A DNA stretch of 41,521 bases from UBA11222 sp030652895 (GCA_038318895.1 JBBQCS010000017.1:1-41521); one strand, 5' to 3'; positions 20,014 through 28,147 are shown, counted from the first letter of the stretch. Translations and numbers: made by a program. Notes: generated from the letters alone by a model not told the origin.

Positions 20014-20716
20014 TTACCTTGCGGCCACTATATTGCCGCGCTTCTGATTCCACGCCGTGCTCTGTAAGCATCGGGTTTACAGATCCCGAGTAGGATTGGT
20101 CCCGGTCCAAAATTGTTGTCCGCATTCCGCCATATTTTCCACTCTCGCGCAACGTTTCAAACTGGTCATGCAGATTGAATACGAGTGTGGGGGTTAAAAA
20201 TCTCCGCGCTTTCCGGCTGGCATTGGGATGCAAACCTACGACGAAATATGCCTCTTCTCCAAAGCTCAGAGAGAAATCCGGACCGTCGGGGTCGTGACTG
20301 ACGCGCCCGTCATATCGATTGCCGTATACAACATCTTTGTCGCTGAGCGATTGAACCCGCTGCCACAGGTAACGCTCAAACAGTTCCTCGGAAAGATAAC
20401 GAGGCCCCTCAAAGATCACCACAAAACTTTGATACATTTTTGGGTGATCTTTATACCGTCGGGAAAATTTGAAAATCTTTTCGGCTATTTCCAGGTCATT
20501 TCGCGAAGACCTGATGTCGGAAGCTATCACCACTTCCATCTGGTCTTTTGCCAGCGCCGCTTTGGCTCCGACACATGGAAACGCTTTCTGCTCTATAAAC
20601 GACCGGAAAGCGTGATCAAGAGTATGATGTGCGTTCTTCCCCATCATATCACCGTCATACAAGGGGGATACGTCGCGACGGCTCCCCTCAGCGCATTGTC
20701 TCAGTTCCTCCAGCAT
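19958..20716 (-). CDS. YqcI/YcgG family protein (GntA-like, possible heme-dependent N-hydroxylase)
   Basis: The 252-residue protein carries the family markers FPCVGAKAAL near residue 46, HPNASRKARRF in the middle, and a C-terminal block containing NPML...SEARQYSG and WKCPFHY. The one characterised branch I know of is GntA of guanitoxin biosynthesis, a heme-dependent N-hydroxylase acting on a guanidino compound; most of the family is uncharacterised. No other guanitoxin gene is visible. The gene overlaps the downstream DUF1989 frame, so the products probably act together. The start is uncertain: ATG 20716 lacks a clear ribosome site, and ATG codons around residues 24-25 are alternatives. Base composition appears lower in GC than in the neighbours, hinting at transfer. 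Confidence 0.82.
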   Translation of the reverse strand: MLEELRQCAEGSRRDVSPLYDGDMMGKNAHHTLDHAFRSFIEQKAFPCVGAKAALAKDQMEVVIASDIRSSRNDLEIAEKIFKFSRRYKDHPKMYQSFVVIFEGPRYLSEELFERYLWQRVQSLSDKDVVYGNRYDGRVSHDPDGPDFSLSFGEEAYFVVGLHPNASRKARRFLTPTLVFNLHDQFETLRESGKYGGMRTTILDRDQSYSGSVNPMLTEHGVESEARQYSGRKVNGHWKCPFHYAGNNDAKN

Positions 20717-20928
20717 GCTGAGTAAACGAGCCAGAGGGGAGAAAGTTGCATGCAGCAGATGGTTTTTTGATATTTGCGAATATTCGTAACATGCTCACCG
20801 TGACGGTGCCCCGTGCGAAGCGAATAGCATGGGCGCTGACAAGCCGGAAAAAACAGGATAGCATCTGCTTTCTTCTATTCTTACCAAAATGCCTTTTGCC
20901 AAAGTCCTCATCAGGAATGGAGATCGAC
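20717..20928. promoter_or_regulatory. Divergent promoter region with a CGAATATTCG palindrome
   Basis: The 212 bases between the reverse-strand YqcI gene and the forward aldo/keto reductase must hold promoters for both. A perfect 10-base palindrome CGAATATTCG lies at 20777-20786, with further flanking matches (TT/AA one base out). CACCG-TGA-CGGTG (20796-20808) forms a small hairpin. Either could be a regulator site. No consensus promoter was convincing. Confidence 0.4.
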
Positions 20929-21900
20929 ATGACAGGCAAGCTTTCCATCGCCACTACTACGCTCGGCGTTCACGGTCCCGTCGTTGGGGTTCAGGGGCTC
21001 GGTTGCATGGGAATGAGCGAGTTTTACGGCGCGTCGGATGACGCGGAATCGCTGGCGACGCTGGAGCACGCGATTGACATGGGGATCAACCTTATCGATA
21101 CCGCCGATATGTACGGAATTGGCCGCAACGAGGAATTTATCAGTAAGACCGTGCGCGCACGCCGCGATCAGGTGTGTATCGCTACGAAGTTCGGGGTTGT
21201 GCGAAACGCCGATCAACCGCTTTCTTTCGGGCTTAACAATCACCCCGAATATATCCGCAATGCAGCGGATGCTTCGCTGCGCCGCCTCGGCATTGACGTG
21301 ATAGATCTGTACTATATGCACCGGCGTGATCCTAAAGTACCGTTGGCGGACTCGGTCGGTGCGATGGCCGATCTGGTAAAGGCAGGCAAGGTGCGCTATC
21401 TGGGCCTGTCCGAAGTTACCGCTGACGAGCTGCGCGAAGCCCATGCGGTCTATCCAATCACGGCGCTGCAATCGGAATGGTCGCTGTTCTCGCGGGATCT
21501 CGAAGCCTCGGTGGTGCCTGCCGCGGCGGAGCTAGGCATCGCCCTGGTGGCTTATTCGCCGCTCGGGCGTGGCATGCTGACGGAGATGACGCCGTCTTTT
21601 GGTGAGGGGGATTTTCGCGGCACCCGCCCGCGTTTCACGGGTGAGAATGCTGCTGTGAACGCGCAACTCGTGGCGCAGATACGCGCGCTTGCGGCGGCGC
21701 GTGACATTACGGTCGGGCAGGTGGCGCTCGCCTGGGTGCATCAACGCGCCTCTGTCCACGGCCTTACGGTGGTTCCAATCCCCGGCACCCGCAAGCGCAG
21801 CCGGCTGGAAGAAAACGCCTTTGCTGCAACGCTGACGTTGAGTGCGGCGGAGCTTGCGGCGCTGGAGCCGCTGGCGGCGGCGGTGCGTGGGGACCGGTAG
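20929..21900 (+). CDS. Aldo/keto reductase (YakC/AKR13-like)
   Basis: The start is set at ATG 20929, which follows GGAATGGAG at suitable spacing; the open frame continues back to 20746 without AKR character. The 323-residue barrel protein has the catalytic tetrad D57 and Y62 in IDTADMYG, K87 in IATKFG and H131 in YYMHRRD. The GLGCMGMSEFYG opening and IPGTRKRSRLEEN near the C-terminus, which binds the NADPH phosphate, are typical of this group. It reduces aldehydes or ketones with NADPH in the cytosol; the natural substrate is unknown. The Spx-like gene follows after four bases, so the two are probably co-transcribed. Confidence 0.92.
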   Translation: MTGKLSIATTTLGVHGPVVGVQGLGCMGMSEFYGASDDAESLATLEHAIDMGINLIDTADMYGIGRNEEFISKTVRARRDQVCIATKFGVVRNADQPLSFGLNNHPEYIRNAADASLRRLGIDVIDLYYMHRRDPKVPLADSVGAMADLVKAGKVRYLGLSEVTADELREAHAVYPITALQSEWSLFSRDLEASVVPAAAELGIALVAYSPLGRGMLTEMTPSFGEGDFRGTRPRFTGENAAVNAQLVAQIRALAAARDITVGQVALAWVHQRASVHGLTVVPIPGTRKRSRLEENAFAATLTLSAAELAALEPLAAAVRGDR

Positions 21901-21904
21901 ATAT

Positions 21905-22264
21905 ATGACGAAGGCGAAATCCGCTACGATTTATGGCATCAAGAATTGCGATACGATGAAGAAGGCACGGGCCTGGCTGGATGACCATGGTGTCGGGTAT
22001 GCGTTTCACGATTACAAGAGTGCAGGGGCCGATCGCGCATTGCTGGAAGACTGGGTGGAGCAGGTTGGCTGGGAAGTGCTGTTGAACCGCGCAGGTATGA
22101 CGTTTCGTAAGCTGCCCGACACGGACAAAGCAGGGCTTACCGCCCAAAAAGCCATAACCCTGATGTCGGCCCAACCGTCGATGATCAAACGGCCTGTTCT
22201 GATCGCGGGGGATAAAATATTGGCCGGGTTCAAACCGGAGCAGTATGCGGCAGCACTGCTCTGA
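21905..22264 (+). CDS. Spx/YffB-type arsenate reductase-like protein
   Basis: This 119-residue thioredoxin-fold protein has the ArsC/Spx-family motif GIKNCDTMKKA with a single cysteine (C15) followed by DT, not the CxxC of Spx proper. It also has the conserved SMIKRPVL near the C-terminus. YffB-type members of unknown function match this layout and length best. They are cytosolic and bind or use thiols such as glutathione; arsenate reduction is not assured and no ars gene is present. The start at ATG 21905 is four bases after the aldo/keto reductase stop, and the frame extends upstream inside that gene only as an overlap shadow. Confidence 0.88.
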   Translation: MTKAKSATIYGIKNCDTMKKARAWLDDHGVGYAFHDYKSAGADRALLEDWVEQVGWEVLLNRAGMTFRKLPDTDKAGLTAQKAITLMSAQPSMIKRPVLIAGDKILAGFKPEQYAAALL

Positions 22265-22303
22265 ACATGCCCGCAATTTTTTTATTGTTCTCTGAGTTTC
22301 TCA

Positions 22304-22342
22304 CCCTATCCCAACCCCTCGTGGGGAGGGGTTGGGATAGGG
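22304..22342. terminator. Perfect 17-bp inverted repeat between convergent genes
   Basis: CCCTATCCCAACCCCTC (22304-22320) is exactly complementary to 22326-22342 with a five-base loop. It sits between the converging Spx-like and SDR genes, where it could act as a two-way terminator, although no T-run follows. Similar CCCT-rich hairpins are common dispersed intergenic repeats in proteobacteria, so it may be a member of such a family. Confidence 0.6.
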
Positions 22343-22408
22343 GCGATAGGAGCAACTTGATCGGATAGGAGTCCAACCCGCGCTCCCTTACGCCTTCCCG
22401 CGGCCACG

Positions 22409-23218
22409 TTATTTCTTGCGGGTGCGAGCGGGTGCGTCGCTGGTGTCGATCCATCGCGCGGTGATCCCTGCGCTGTAGCCGCCGTCGACGATGATGTCGC
22501 GGCCATTGACCCAGCGCGACGGGCCGGTCGCCAGAAAGCAGACCACTTCAGCGATATCGCGCGGCTGAGCGGCGCCGCCGGTTTTGCCGATGACCCAGTC
22601 TAATTGCCCCTCGCCCGCCTGGCGCTTGAAGTCGGGCAGGATCGGCGTTTCCACCGGGCCTGGGCTGACGCTGTTGGCGCGTGCGCCGCGTTTCAGGGCC
22701 TCGCCCGCCTGGCGCATCGTCAGCACCACGACGCATTCCTTGGAAAAGCTGTAGGGATCGATGCGCAGACCGGCCTTGTTCGCTTCCCACCAGGCCAGTC
22801 CGCCCGCGAAATCCGGCGTATCCAGAAATTCATTGATTTCGTTGGCCCGCCGCTGCCAGGTGAAGCCCGCAATCGAGGCGATGTTGACAATCGCGCCGCC
22901 CTGCGCGATCCGCCCCATAAGCGCGTTGGTCAGGTGGCGCAGACCGAGAATATTGACGCCCATGACCACTTCCGGCGGCACCGTTCCGGGCACGCCCGCC
23001 ACATTCAGCAGACCGTCAATGTTCCCGTCGATCTGGGCCACCGCGGCATCGATAGAGGCGGGATCGTTCATGTCGCAGTGGATATGTTGCGCCGCGCCGG
23101 GGGGCGGGTCCTTGATGTCGAGCGAGATGAGCGTGTGTCCCCCGTCCATCAAAATCTTCGCGGTCGCGGCCCCGATGCCGGACGACGCGCCGGTCAGTGC
23201 AATGGTTTTGCCAGCCAT
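22409..23218 (-). CDS. Short-chain dehydrogenase/reductase (3-alpha-HSD / coniferyl alcohol dehydrogenase-like)
   Basis: The 269-residue Rossmann protein has TGASSGIG (residues 9-16) for the cofactor, D34 after the second strand (favouring NAD over NADP), NVAG at 72-75, Ser115 in NIASIAG, and the catalytic pair Tyr156 and Lys160 in YSFSK. The insertion between Ser and Tyr, with LAWWEANKAG, is typical of 3-alpha-hydroxysteroid and coniferyl alcohol dehydrogenases, so an alcohol of that type may be the substrate. ATG 23218 is preceded by AGGGAG at good spacing. A tandem 11-base repeat lies just upstream. It is convergent with the Spx-like gene. Confidence 0.92.
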   Translation of the reverse strand: MAGKTIALTGASSGIGAATAKILMDGGHTLISLDIKDPPPGAAQHIHCDMNDPASIDAAVAQIDGNIDGLLNVAGVPGTVPPEVVMGVNILGLRHLTNALMGRIAQGGAIVNIASIAGFTWQRRANEINEFLDTPDFAGGLAWWEANKAGLRIDPYSFSKECVVVLTMRQAGEALKRGARANSVSPGPVETPILPDFKRQAGEGQLDWVIGKTGGAAQPRDIAEVVCFLATGPSRWVNGRDIIVDGGYSAGITARWIDTSDAPARTRKK

Positions 23219-23233
23219 GAGCTTGTCTCCCTG

Positions 23234-23255
23234 TTATTATTGGCTTATTATTGGC
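23234..23255. repeat. Tandem 11-bp repeat TTATTATTGGC x2
   Basis: Two exact adjacent copies occupy 23234-23244 and 23245-23255, 16-37 bases upstream of the SDR start. The spacing of one helical turn places both copies on the same DNA face, as for an operator; a chance duplication is equally possible. Confidence 0.45.
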
Positions 23256-23476
23256 GCCGGGCAGTGGCCACTGTCGGCGCCCGTTAGGCGTTACGATATT
23301 TTCCCGGCGCTCAACTGTCCAGCGGTTTGGTGAGCGCGCGTTTGCGCGCCCGGCCATATTCGAGCCTTGTAACGGGGCCGCGCCCCTCAAACTGCTTTTG
23401 CATGCGCCGCATGAACCGGCTATTTTTTGCAATACCGGCTGTCTGTTCAGCCTCTCTTATTGCGGAGTCAGCTGTC

Positions 23477-24001
23477 ATGTCAGAAATCAACATCGCACCG
23501 CTCAGTGACACGCCGCAAATACGCGCGGCGCTGAGCGCGATGCTTATCGAGGTGGTGGCGAATGGCGCCTCGGTCAGTTTCATGCACCCGCTGGCGCAGG
23601 AGGATGCGGATAATTTCTGGGAGGGTTCGCTAGCCGCAGCAGCAAAGGGTAAGCGGATTGTTCTGGGCGCCTTTGACGGGGAGATTCTGATCGGCACTTT
23701 CACGCTTGTGCTCGACCTTCCGCCCAATCAGCCGCACCGGGGCGAACTGGCCAAGCTGATCATCCGGATCAGTCATCGGGGCCGGGGCGTCGGCACAGCG
23801 CTGATGCTGGAGGCGGAGCGGCTGGCCATCGCGCGCGGGCGTACATTGCTGGTGCTCGATACCGCAGTCGATGGCGGGCCGTGGCAGATGTATGAAGGGC
23901 TGGGATACAAATTGGCCGGAATAATCCCCGGCTATGCGTTAAAGCCGCATGGCGGGCTGATGGGGGCCAAGATTTATTGGAAACAGATTGGGGGAGAATG
24001 A
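23477..24001 (+). CDS. GNAT family N-acetyltransferase
   Basis: The start is placed at ATG 23477 (MSEINIAPLSD), where the family homology begins; the frame is open back to 23327, but that part is low in similarity to anything recognisable. The 174-residue product has the GNAT acetyl-CoA site as HRGRGVGTALMLEAERLA, preceded by the beta-strand GELAKLIIR, and ends with a typical MYEGLGYKLAG segment. It transfers acetyl from acetyl-CoA to an amine, with unknown acceptor. The closest look-alikes are stress or antibiotic-type acetyltransferases. It stands alone between a divergent SDR gene and the GFA gene. Confidence 0.87.
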   Translation: MSEINIAPLSDTPQIRAALSAMLIEVVANGASVSFMHPLAQEDADNFWEGSLAAAAKGKRIVLGAFDGEILIGTFTLVLDLPPNQPHRGELAKLIIRISHRGRGVGTALMLEAERLAIARGRTLLVLDTAVDGGPWQMYEGLGYKLAGIIPGYALKPHGGLMGAKIYWKQIGGE

Positions 24002-24014
24002 GGGGTGTTTGTCC

Positions 24015-24042
24015 TTTGTGCCAAATTAGCGGGCACTATAAT
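24015..24042 (+). promoter_or_regulatory. Possible promoter of the GFA-family gene
   Basis: A perfect TATAAT lies at 24037-24042, 77 bases before ATG 24119. The -35 (TTTGTG, 24015-24020, 16-base spacer) is poor, so strength is uncertain. Confidence 0.4.
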
Positions 24043-24118
24043 AAACCTCATTAGTGCGGCGTGGCGGTAATAGCCGCGACAGTGCAGCAGGTGAGTTAAA
24101 AAGAAAGGATAAAGTATC

Positions 24119-24550
24119 ATGCAAATTGACGGCCGCTGTCTGTGCGGGTTGATCACCTATGAGGCAACCATCGATCCGGATCGGGTCGCGATCTGTCATT
24201 GTACGGATTGTCAGGTCCATTCGGGGTCGGCGTTCCGCTGGGTTGCTCAGATAAGCAAGGAAGATTTTCGCCTGCTCTCCGGACATCTGAAAACTTACGT
24301 CAAAACGGCGCAAAGCGGGTCGAAAAGAGCGCAGCTTTTTTGTCCTGAATGCGGAACCTCGCTTTATGGGACGGACGCTGCTGATCCGCAGACCTTCTCA
24401 CTGCGTCTTGGCACGGCGCGGCAGGCCAGGGAACTGACGCCGGGACTTCAGATATGGCGGCGTTCCGCGCTCGGCTGGGCTTCAGGCATCGAAACAAAGA
24501 TGCAATTTGACGAGCAACCGCCGCTTCGGCAGATTACCGGAAAGCAATGA
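24119..24550 (+). CDS. GFA/CENP-V family zinc-binding protein
   Basis: This 143-residue protein has the cysteine pattern of the Gfa fold: C7-x-C9, then C26-x-C28-xx-C31, and C75-xx-C78. These bind two zinc ions, one structural and one proposed catalytic. The founding member binds glutathione and was linked to formaldehyde activation, but most relatives, including short ones like this, have no proven activity. AAAGGA precedes the ATG at good distance. Its end overlaps the convergent aldo/keto reductase gene by 17 bases. No formaldehyde pathway gene lies nearby, so formaldehyde handling is not supported by context. Confidence 0.9.
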   Translation: MQIDGRCLCGLITYEATIDPDRVAICHCTDCQVHSGSAFRWVAQISKEDFRLLSGHLKTYVKTAQSGSKRAQLFCPECGTSLYGTDAADPQTFSLRLGTARQARELTPGLQIWRRSALGWASGIETKMQFDEQPPLRQITGKQ

Positions 24551-25502
24551 TCTGGCGCGCCGTGTACGGGGTCTCCAGCTGCTTGATTTCATCGGCGCTC
24601 AGTTTGACGTCAACCGCTGCGGCCGCATCATCCAGTTGCGCCATTTTGGAAGCGCCGATGATGGGGGCGGACACTTCCTGTTTCGACAGGCACCAGGCCA
24701 GCGCCACCTGCGCCATTCCTGTGTTATGCGCACGGGCGATGTTGCTGACGGCGTCGATGATGGGCTGGTCTGCTTCGGGATTAAATAATTGCGCCATCAT
24801 CTCGTCGGTCTGTGCACGCTGGGTGCCAGCCGCACGGCTGCCGGCAAGCAATCCGCGCGCCAGCGGCGACCAGGGAATCATGCCGACGCCTTCTTCCCGG
24901 CACAGCGGCGCCATCTCGCGTTCTTCTTCGCGATACAGCAGACTGTACTGGTTCTGCATGGAGACGAACCGGGCGAAGCCTTCGCGCTCCTGAATAGCCA
25001 GCATCTTCATGAATTGCCAGGCATGCATGCTGGACGCTCCCAGATAGAGCGCCTTGCCGGCTTTGACCACGTCGTTGAGTGCGTCGAGAGTTTCTTCGAC
25101 CGGCGTGCGCGGATCGAAGCGGTGAATCTGATATAGGTCCACATAGTCCATTTGCAGCCGCTTCAGGCTGGCGTCAATCGCCTGCATGATATGTTTGCGC
25201 GACAGGCCCATGCCGTTAGGGCCCGAATTCATCGGGAAGAACACCTTGGTCGCGATAACGGCGTTGTCGCGCTCGCCATATTCCTTGATCGCGCGGCCAA
25301 GGATTTCTTCGCTCGCACCTTGGGAATAGACATTGGCGGTGTCGAAGAAGTTGATGCCAAGCTCTATGGCTTTGCGCAGCAGCGGCTGCGAAGCCTCATC
25401 CTCCAGCACCCAGGGCCGCCATTTATTCGACCCGTAGGTCATGCAGCCAAGGCATATCTTTGAAACTTTGAGACCGGTGGCGCCAAGATTGACATATTGC
25501 AT
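24534..25502 (-). CDS. Aldo/keto reductase (YajO/Tas-like)
   Basis: The start is ATG 25502 with AGGGAG upstream; the frame is open further to 25616 but lacks homology there. The 322-residue protein begins MQYVNLGATGLKVSKICLG, as usual for this group, and has the tetrad D54, Y59 (FFDTANVYS), K86 (IATKVFF) and H127 (YQIHRFD). IIGASKMAQLDDAA near the end is the NADPH-binding segment. It is a cytosolic NADPH-linked carbonyl reductase of unknown physiological substrate. It is in a different subgroup from the other aldo/keto reductase at 20929. It ends within the GFA gene on the opposite strand. Confidence 0.92.
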   Translation of the reverse strand: MQYVNLGATGLKVSKICLGCMTYGSNKWRPWVLEDEASQPLLRKAIELGINFFDTANVYSQGASEEILGRAIKEYGERDNAVIATKVFFPMNSGPNGMGLSRKHIMQAIDASLKRLQMDYVDLYQIHRFDPRTPVEETLDALNDVVKAGKALYLGASSMHAWQFMKMLAIQEREGFARFVSMQNQYSLLYREEEREMAPLCREEGVGMIPWSPLARGLLAGSRAAGTQRAQTDEMMAQLFNPEADQPIIDAVSNIARAHNTGMAQVALAWCLSKQEVSAPIIGASKMAQLDDAAAAVDVKLSADEIKQLETPYTARQIIAFR

Positions 25503-25851
25503 GACTGTCTCCCTGAAAAATTTCGTTGGGTTATGCGGCGCCGCACCTGATACCCATCTCTGGCCGGGCCAGTTTTTCGGGCGGACGGCCGGCTGCTGTG
25601 AGCGCAAGCCGGCCACGACGCCACAGTCGCACAGCCGACGCTAACCAAGACTTTGATGAAGATCAAGCTGTGACTGGAACTGGTTGGAGCGCCAGACAAG
25701 GGGCGGAGGCCCGGAAATCCCTCCAAAAAGCCATAATTATGGGCTTTCTTTGCCAGCATCGAATAATCCTGATAAATGGGTGTGAGATTTGTTATCTCCC
25801 GGCGATCTGCCGGGGCGCCGTGATTCCGGTGATATTTTCTGGGGCAGTGGA
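25503..25851. other. 349-base divergent intergenic region with two adjacent hairpins
   Basis: No gene is convincing here. It must carry promoters for the reverse-strand aldo/keto reductase and for the yfgM-like gene. GGAGG/CCTCC (25705-25724) and AAAGCC/GGCTTT (25727-25747) make two neighbouring hairpins about 105-145 bases before the yfgM-like start, followed by a short T-rich run. A stretch near 25673-25700 (ACTGGTTGGAGCGCC) looks like a tRNA D-arm, but the rest does not fold as a tRNA. Confidence 0.4.
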
Positions 25852-26544
25852 TTGAGCGACATTTTTAGTGAAGTAGGCGAGGATATCCGCAACGCGCGGA
25901 TGAAAGCCTTGTGGGACCGGTATGGTCTTTTGGTCATTGGCTCAGCCGTCGCGCTGGTGGTGGCGACGGGTATAGCGGTTTACTGGCAGGATTCGCAGCG
26001 CTCAAAACGCGAGGCCGCGGCCATGCAGTTTCTTGCAGGCGAACAGCTGTTGCTGGATGGCAAACCCGGTGACGCCGCGGCGCATTTTTCAAAACTTGCG
26101 CTGGAGTCCGGGATTGATGGCTACAAAACGCTGGCGCGTATGAAAGAGGCCGCTGCAAAAGTAGATGCAGGCGATACGTCTGGGGCGGTTGCTGCATATG
26201 ATGCACTGGCGTCGGATAGCGCCATGGACGAATTATTGCGGGCAGCGGCGGGGTTAAAGGCGGCAATGCTGTTGTTCGATACCGCCAGTGCGGATGAATT
26301 GAAGTTGCGGCTCAGTCCGCTGGCAAGCGACAATGCGCCGTTTCGGCATTCGGCGCGGGAGGCGCTGGCCTTTCTGGCGTTGCGCGAAAATATGACCGAC
26401 GCAGCGCAAAGGCAGTTTCAGGAGCTTGCGGACACCCTTGATGCACCACCGGGGGTTCGTGCGCGGGCCGCAGAGATATTACAGACTTTAACAGTCGCGC
26501 CGCCCGTTGTTGTCGCGCCGCCATCTGATCCAGCCCAGAAATAA
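25852..26544 (+). CDS. YfgM-like tetratricopeptide membrane protein
   Basis: The start is taken as TTG 25852 (MSDIFSEVGEDIRNARMKALW), matching the conserved beginning of alphaproteobacterial homologues, and not the frame opening at 25789. The 230-residue product has one transmembrane segment at about 25-45 and a periplasmic tetratricopeptide-like domain (PF09976 type) up to about 215, then an alanine/proline-rich tail. YfgM of Escherichia coli associates with the SecYEG translocon and the PpiD chaperone. Its position directly before bamB and der is the standard one in proteobacteria. It lies 21 bases before bamB, so co-transcription is expected. Confidence 0.86.
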   Translation: MSDIFSEVGEDIRNARMKALWDRYGLLVIGSAVALVVATGIAVYWQDSQRSKREAAAMQFLAGEQLLLDGKPGDAAAHFSKLALESGIDGYKTLARMKEAAAKVDAGDTSGAVAAYDALASDSAMDELLRAAAGLKAAMLLFDTASADELKLRLSPLASDNAPFRHSAREALAFLALRENMTDAAQRQFQELADTLDAPPGVRARAAEILQTLTVAPPVVVAPPSDPAQK

Positions 26545-26565
26545 TTACACAGGCATGTTAGCCAT

Positions 26566-27957
26566 ATGACACCTCGCAAATTTTATGTGCTCTCCCTTCT
26601 AGTGATAGCTGGGGCCGTATCCCTGAGCGGTTGCGGCATATTCAAGGCTCCGACCGGCCCGAAACTTAAAGGCGAACGCATTTCCGTGCTGGCGCTTGAC
26701 AAGAAGCTGGAAGCTGATCCCCGCATCGGTGAAATCGAGGTCATGGTTCCAAAACCCTATGTGAACGAAGATTGGCCCCAGCCCGGTGGTTATGCCGATC
26801 ACGCGATGCATCATTTGGATCTGGGGGAGACACCGGAAAAGGTCTGGAGCGGCGATGGCGGCAAGGGAGCGGGAAGTAACACCCGCATTCTGGCGGAACC
26901 AATCATTGCCGATGGCAAGATTTTTGTGCTGGACGCCCAGTCCGGGGTCAGTGCGCTGGATGAGGAAAAAGGCAAGCGCATCTGGCGTACTGTTCTTAAA
27001 CCCACCGGCGAAACGCAATTCGGATTTTCTCTGTGGCCCCCATCGCTTCCATTCGTATCGGGCGCTGCGGAGACGGCGGAGGCCTCTTTCGGTGGCGGCA
27101 TCGCCTTTGATGAGGGGCGTGTGTTTGTTACCAGCGGCTACGGGTTTGTAGCGGCGCTGGATGCTGCGACCGGCAAGGAAGTCTGGCGGCGTCCCGTGAA
27201 TGTGCCAATCCGCAGCGCGCCTACCGTAAATGGCGGGCGGGTGTTTGCAACGACGCAGGACAACCAGCTTTACGCCCTTGCGGCGGATGACGGCCGCATC
27301 CTGTGGAACTATCAGGCGTTGGTCGAAAGCGCCGGCATTCTTGGCAGTGCGTCGCCCGCCATAGCCGGGGATACGGTTGTCGCTCCGTTTACGTCGGGTG
27401 AACTTGTTGCGCTGCGTGCGGAAAATGGCCGTACCGCATGGAGCGATACGCTGATCAAGAGCAGTCCTTTGACACCAATATCCGAATTGAACGATATAGC
27501 GGGCCGCCCGGTGATCGATCGCGGGCGTGTGTTCGCCATCAGCCATTCCGGCAATATCGTTTCCATCGATCTGCGTACCGGCGAACGTATCTGGACGCGC
27601 AACATTGCCGGTGTTCAGACCCCCTGGATTGCAGGTGACTTTATTTATCTGATTACGCTGGAAGGCGAGATCACGTGCCTTTCGCGGCGCGACGGACGGG
27701 TGCGCTGGGTGACGCAATTGCGCCGCTATAAGGACCAGGAGGATCAAGACGGCCGTGTCGAATGGAGCGGCCCGATATTGGCGGGCGACCGCCTGATAGC
27801 GGTGTCCAGCATGGGCCAGTTGATTTCCGTTTCGCCGTACACGGGAAAAGTGCTTGGCTTTATTCCCATACCTGATGGCACCTTTGTGCCGCCAGTGGTG
27901 GCAAACCAGACGCTATATGTCCTGACACAGGACGCACAGTTATTGGCGTATCGTTAA
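26566..27957 (+). CDS. bamB: Outer membrane assembly lipoprotein BamB
   Basis: The 463-residue protein has a lipoprotein signal with lipobox LSGC (Cys23) and a beta-propeller of PQQ-type repeats, visible as recurring blocks such as VSALDEEKGKRIWR, VAALDAATGKEVWR, LYALAADDGRILWN and VSIDLRTGERIWTR. It is anchored on the periplasmic face of the outer membrane and helps BamA fold beta-barrel proteins. It is somewhat longer than the enterobacterial protein (about 390), as is usual in alphaproteobacteria. The yfgM-like gene lies 21 bases upstream and der 190 bases downstream, the common gene order. No clear ribosome site was seen before ATG 26566. Confidence 0.93.
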   Translation: MTPRKFYVLSLLVIAGAVSLSGCGIFKAPTGPKLKGERISVLALDKKLEADPRIGEIEVMVPKPYVNEDWPQPGGYADHAMHHLDLGETPEKVWSGDGGKGAGSNTRILAEPIIADGKIFVLDAQSGVSALDEEKGKRIWRTVLKPTGETQFGFSLWPPSLPFVSGAAETAEASFGGGIAFDEGRVFVTSGYGFVAALDAATGKEVWRRPVNVPIRSAPTVNGGRVFATTQDNQLYALAADDGRILWNYQALVESAGILGSASPAIAGDTVVAPFTSGELVALRAENGRTAWSDTLIKSSPLTPISELNDIAGRPVIDRGRVFAISHSGNIVSIDLRTGERIWTRNIAGVQTPWIAGDFIYLITLEGEITCLSRRDGRVRWVTQLRRYKDQEDQDGRVEWSGPILAGDRLIAVSSMGQLISVSPYTGKVLGFIPIPDGTFVPPVVANQTLYVLTQDAQLLAYR

Positions 27958-28147
27958 AGCGTTTTTTGTTTTGCTTGAATATACTGCTCATTCGGCCGGT
28001 GCGAATGAAGTGAAGCGACCCGGCAACCTCGCAGTTAAGCGCGTTTCCATGGCAGTGGATTGCCATCCCTGCCGCTAAAGCGCTGGGGAGGGATGCGTAG
28101 ACGATTTCACGGTTTGCAGTGACGCAATTTGGAAGTAACCTTACACT

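Noticed and set aside
20717..20928. Guanidine riboswitch upstream of the YqcI/DUF1989 pair
   Set aside because: I looked for guanidine-I or mini-ykkC features. Two ACGR strings occur on the reverse strand, but they are not in hairpin loops with supporting stems.
21905..22264. Arsenic resistance role for the ArsC-like protein
   Set aside because: The sequence is of the YffB/Spx type with one motif cysteine, and no arsenic genes are nearby.
25673..25724. tRNA-like stretch with a D-arm resemblance (ACTGGTTGGAGCGCC)
   Set aside because: The following bases do not form an anticodon stem, there is no GTTC T-loop and no matching acceptor stem, so it is not called a tRNA or attachment site.
26599..27747. 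382-codon reverse-strand open frame opposite bamB
   Set aside because: It shows no family features and lies wholly inside a well-supported gene.
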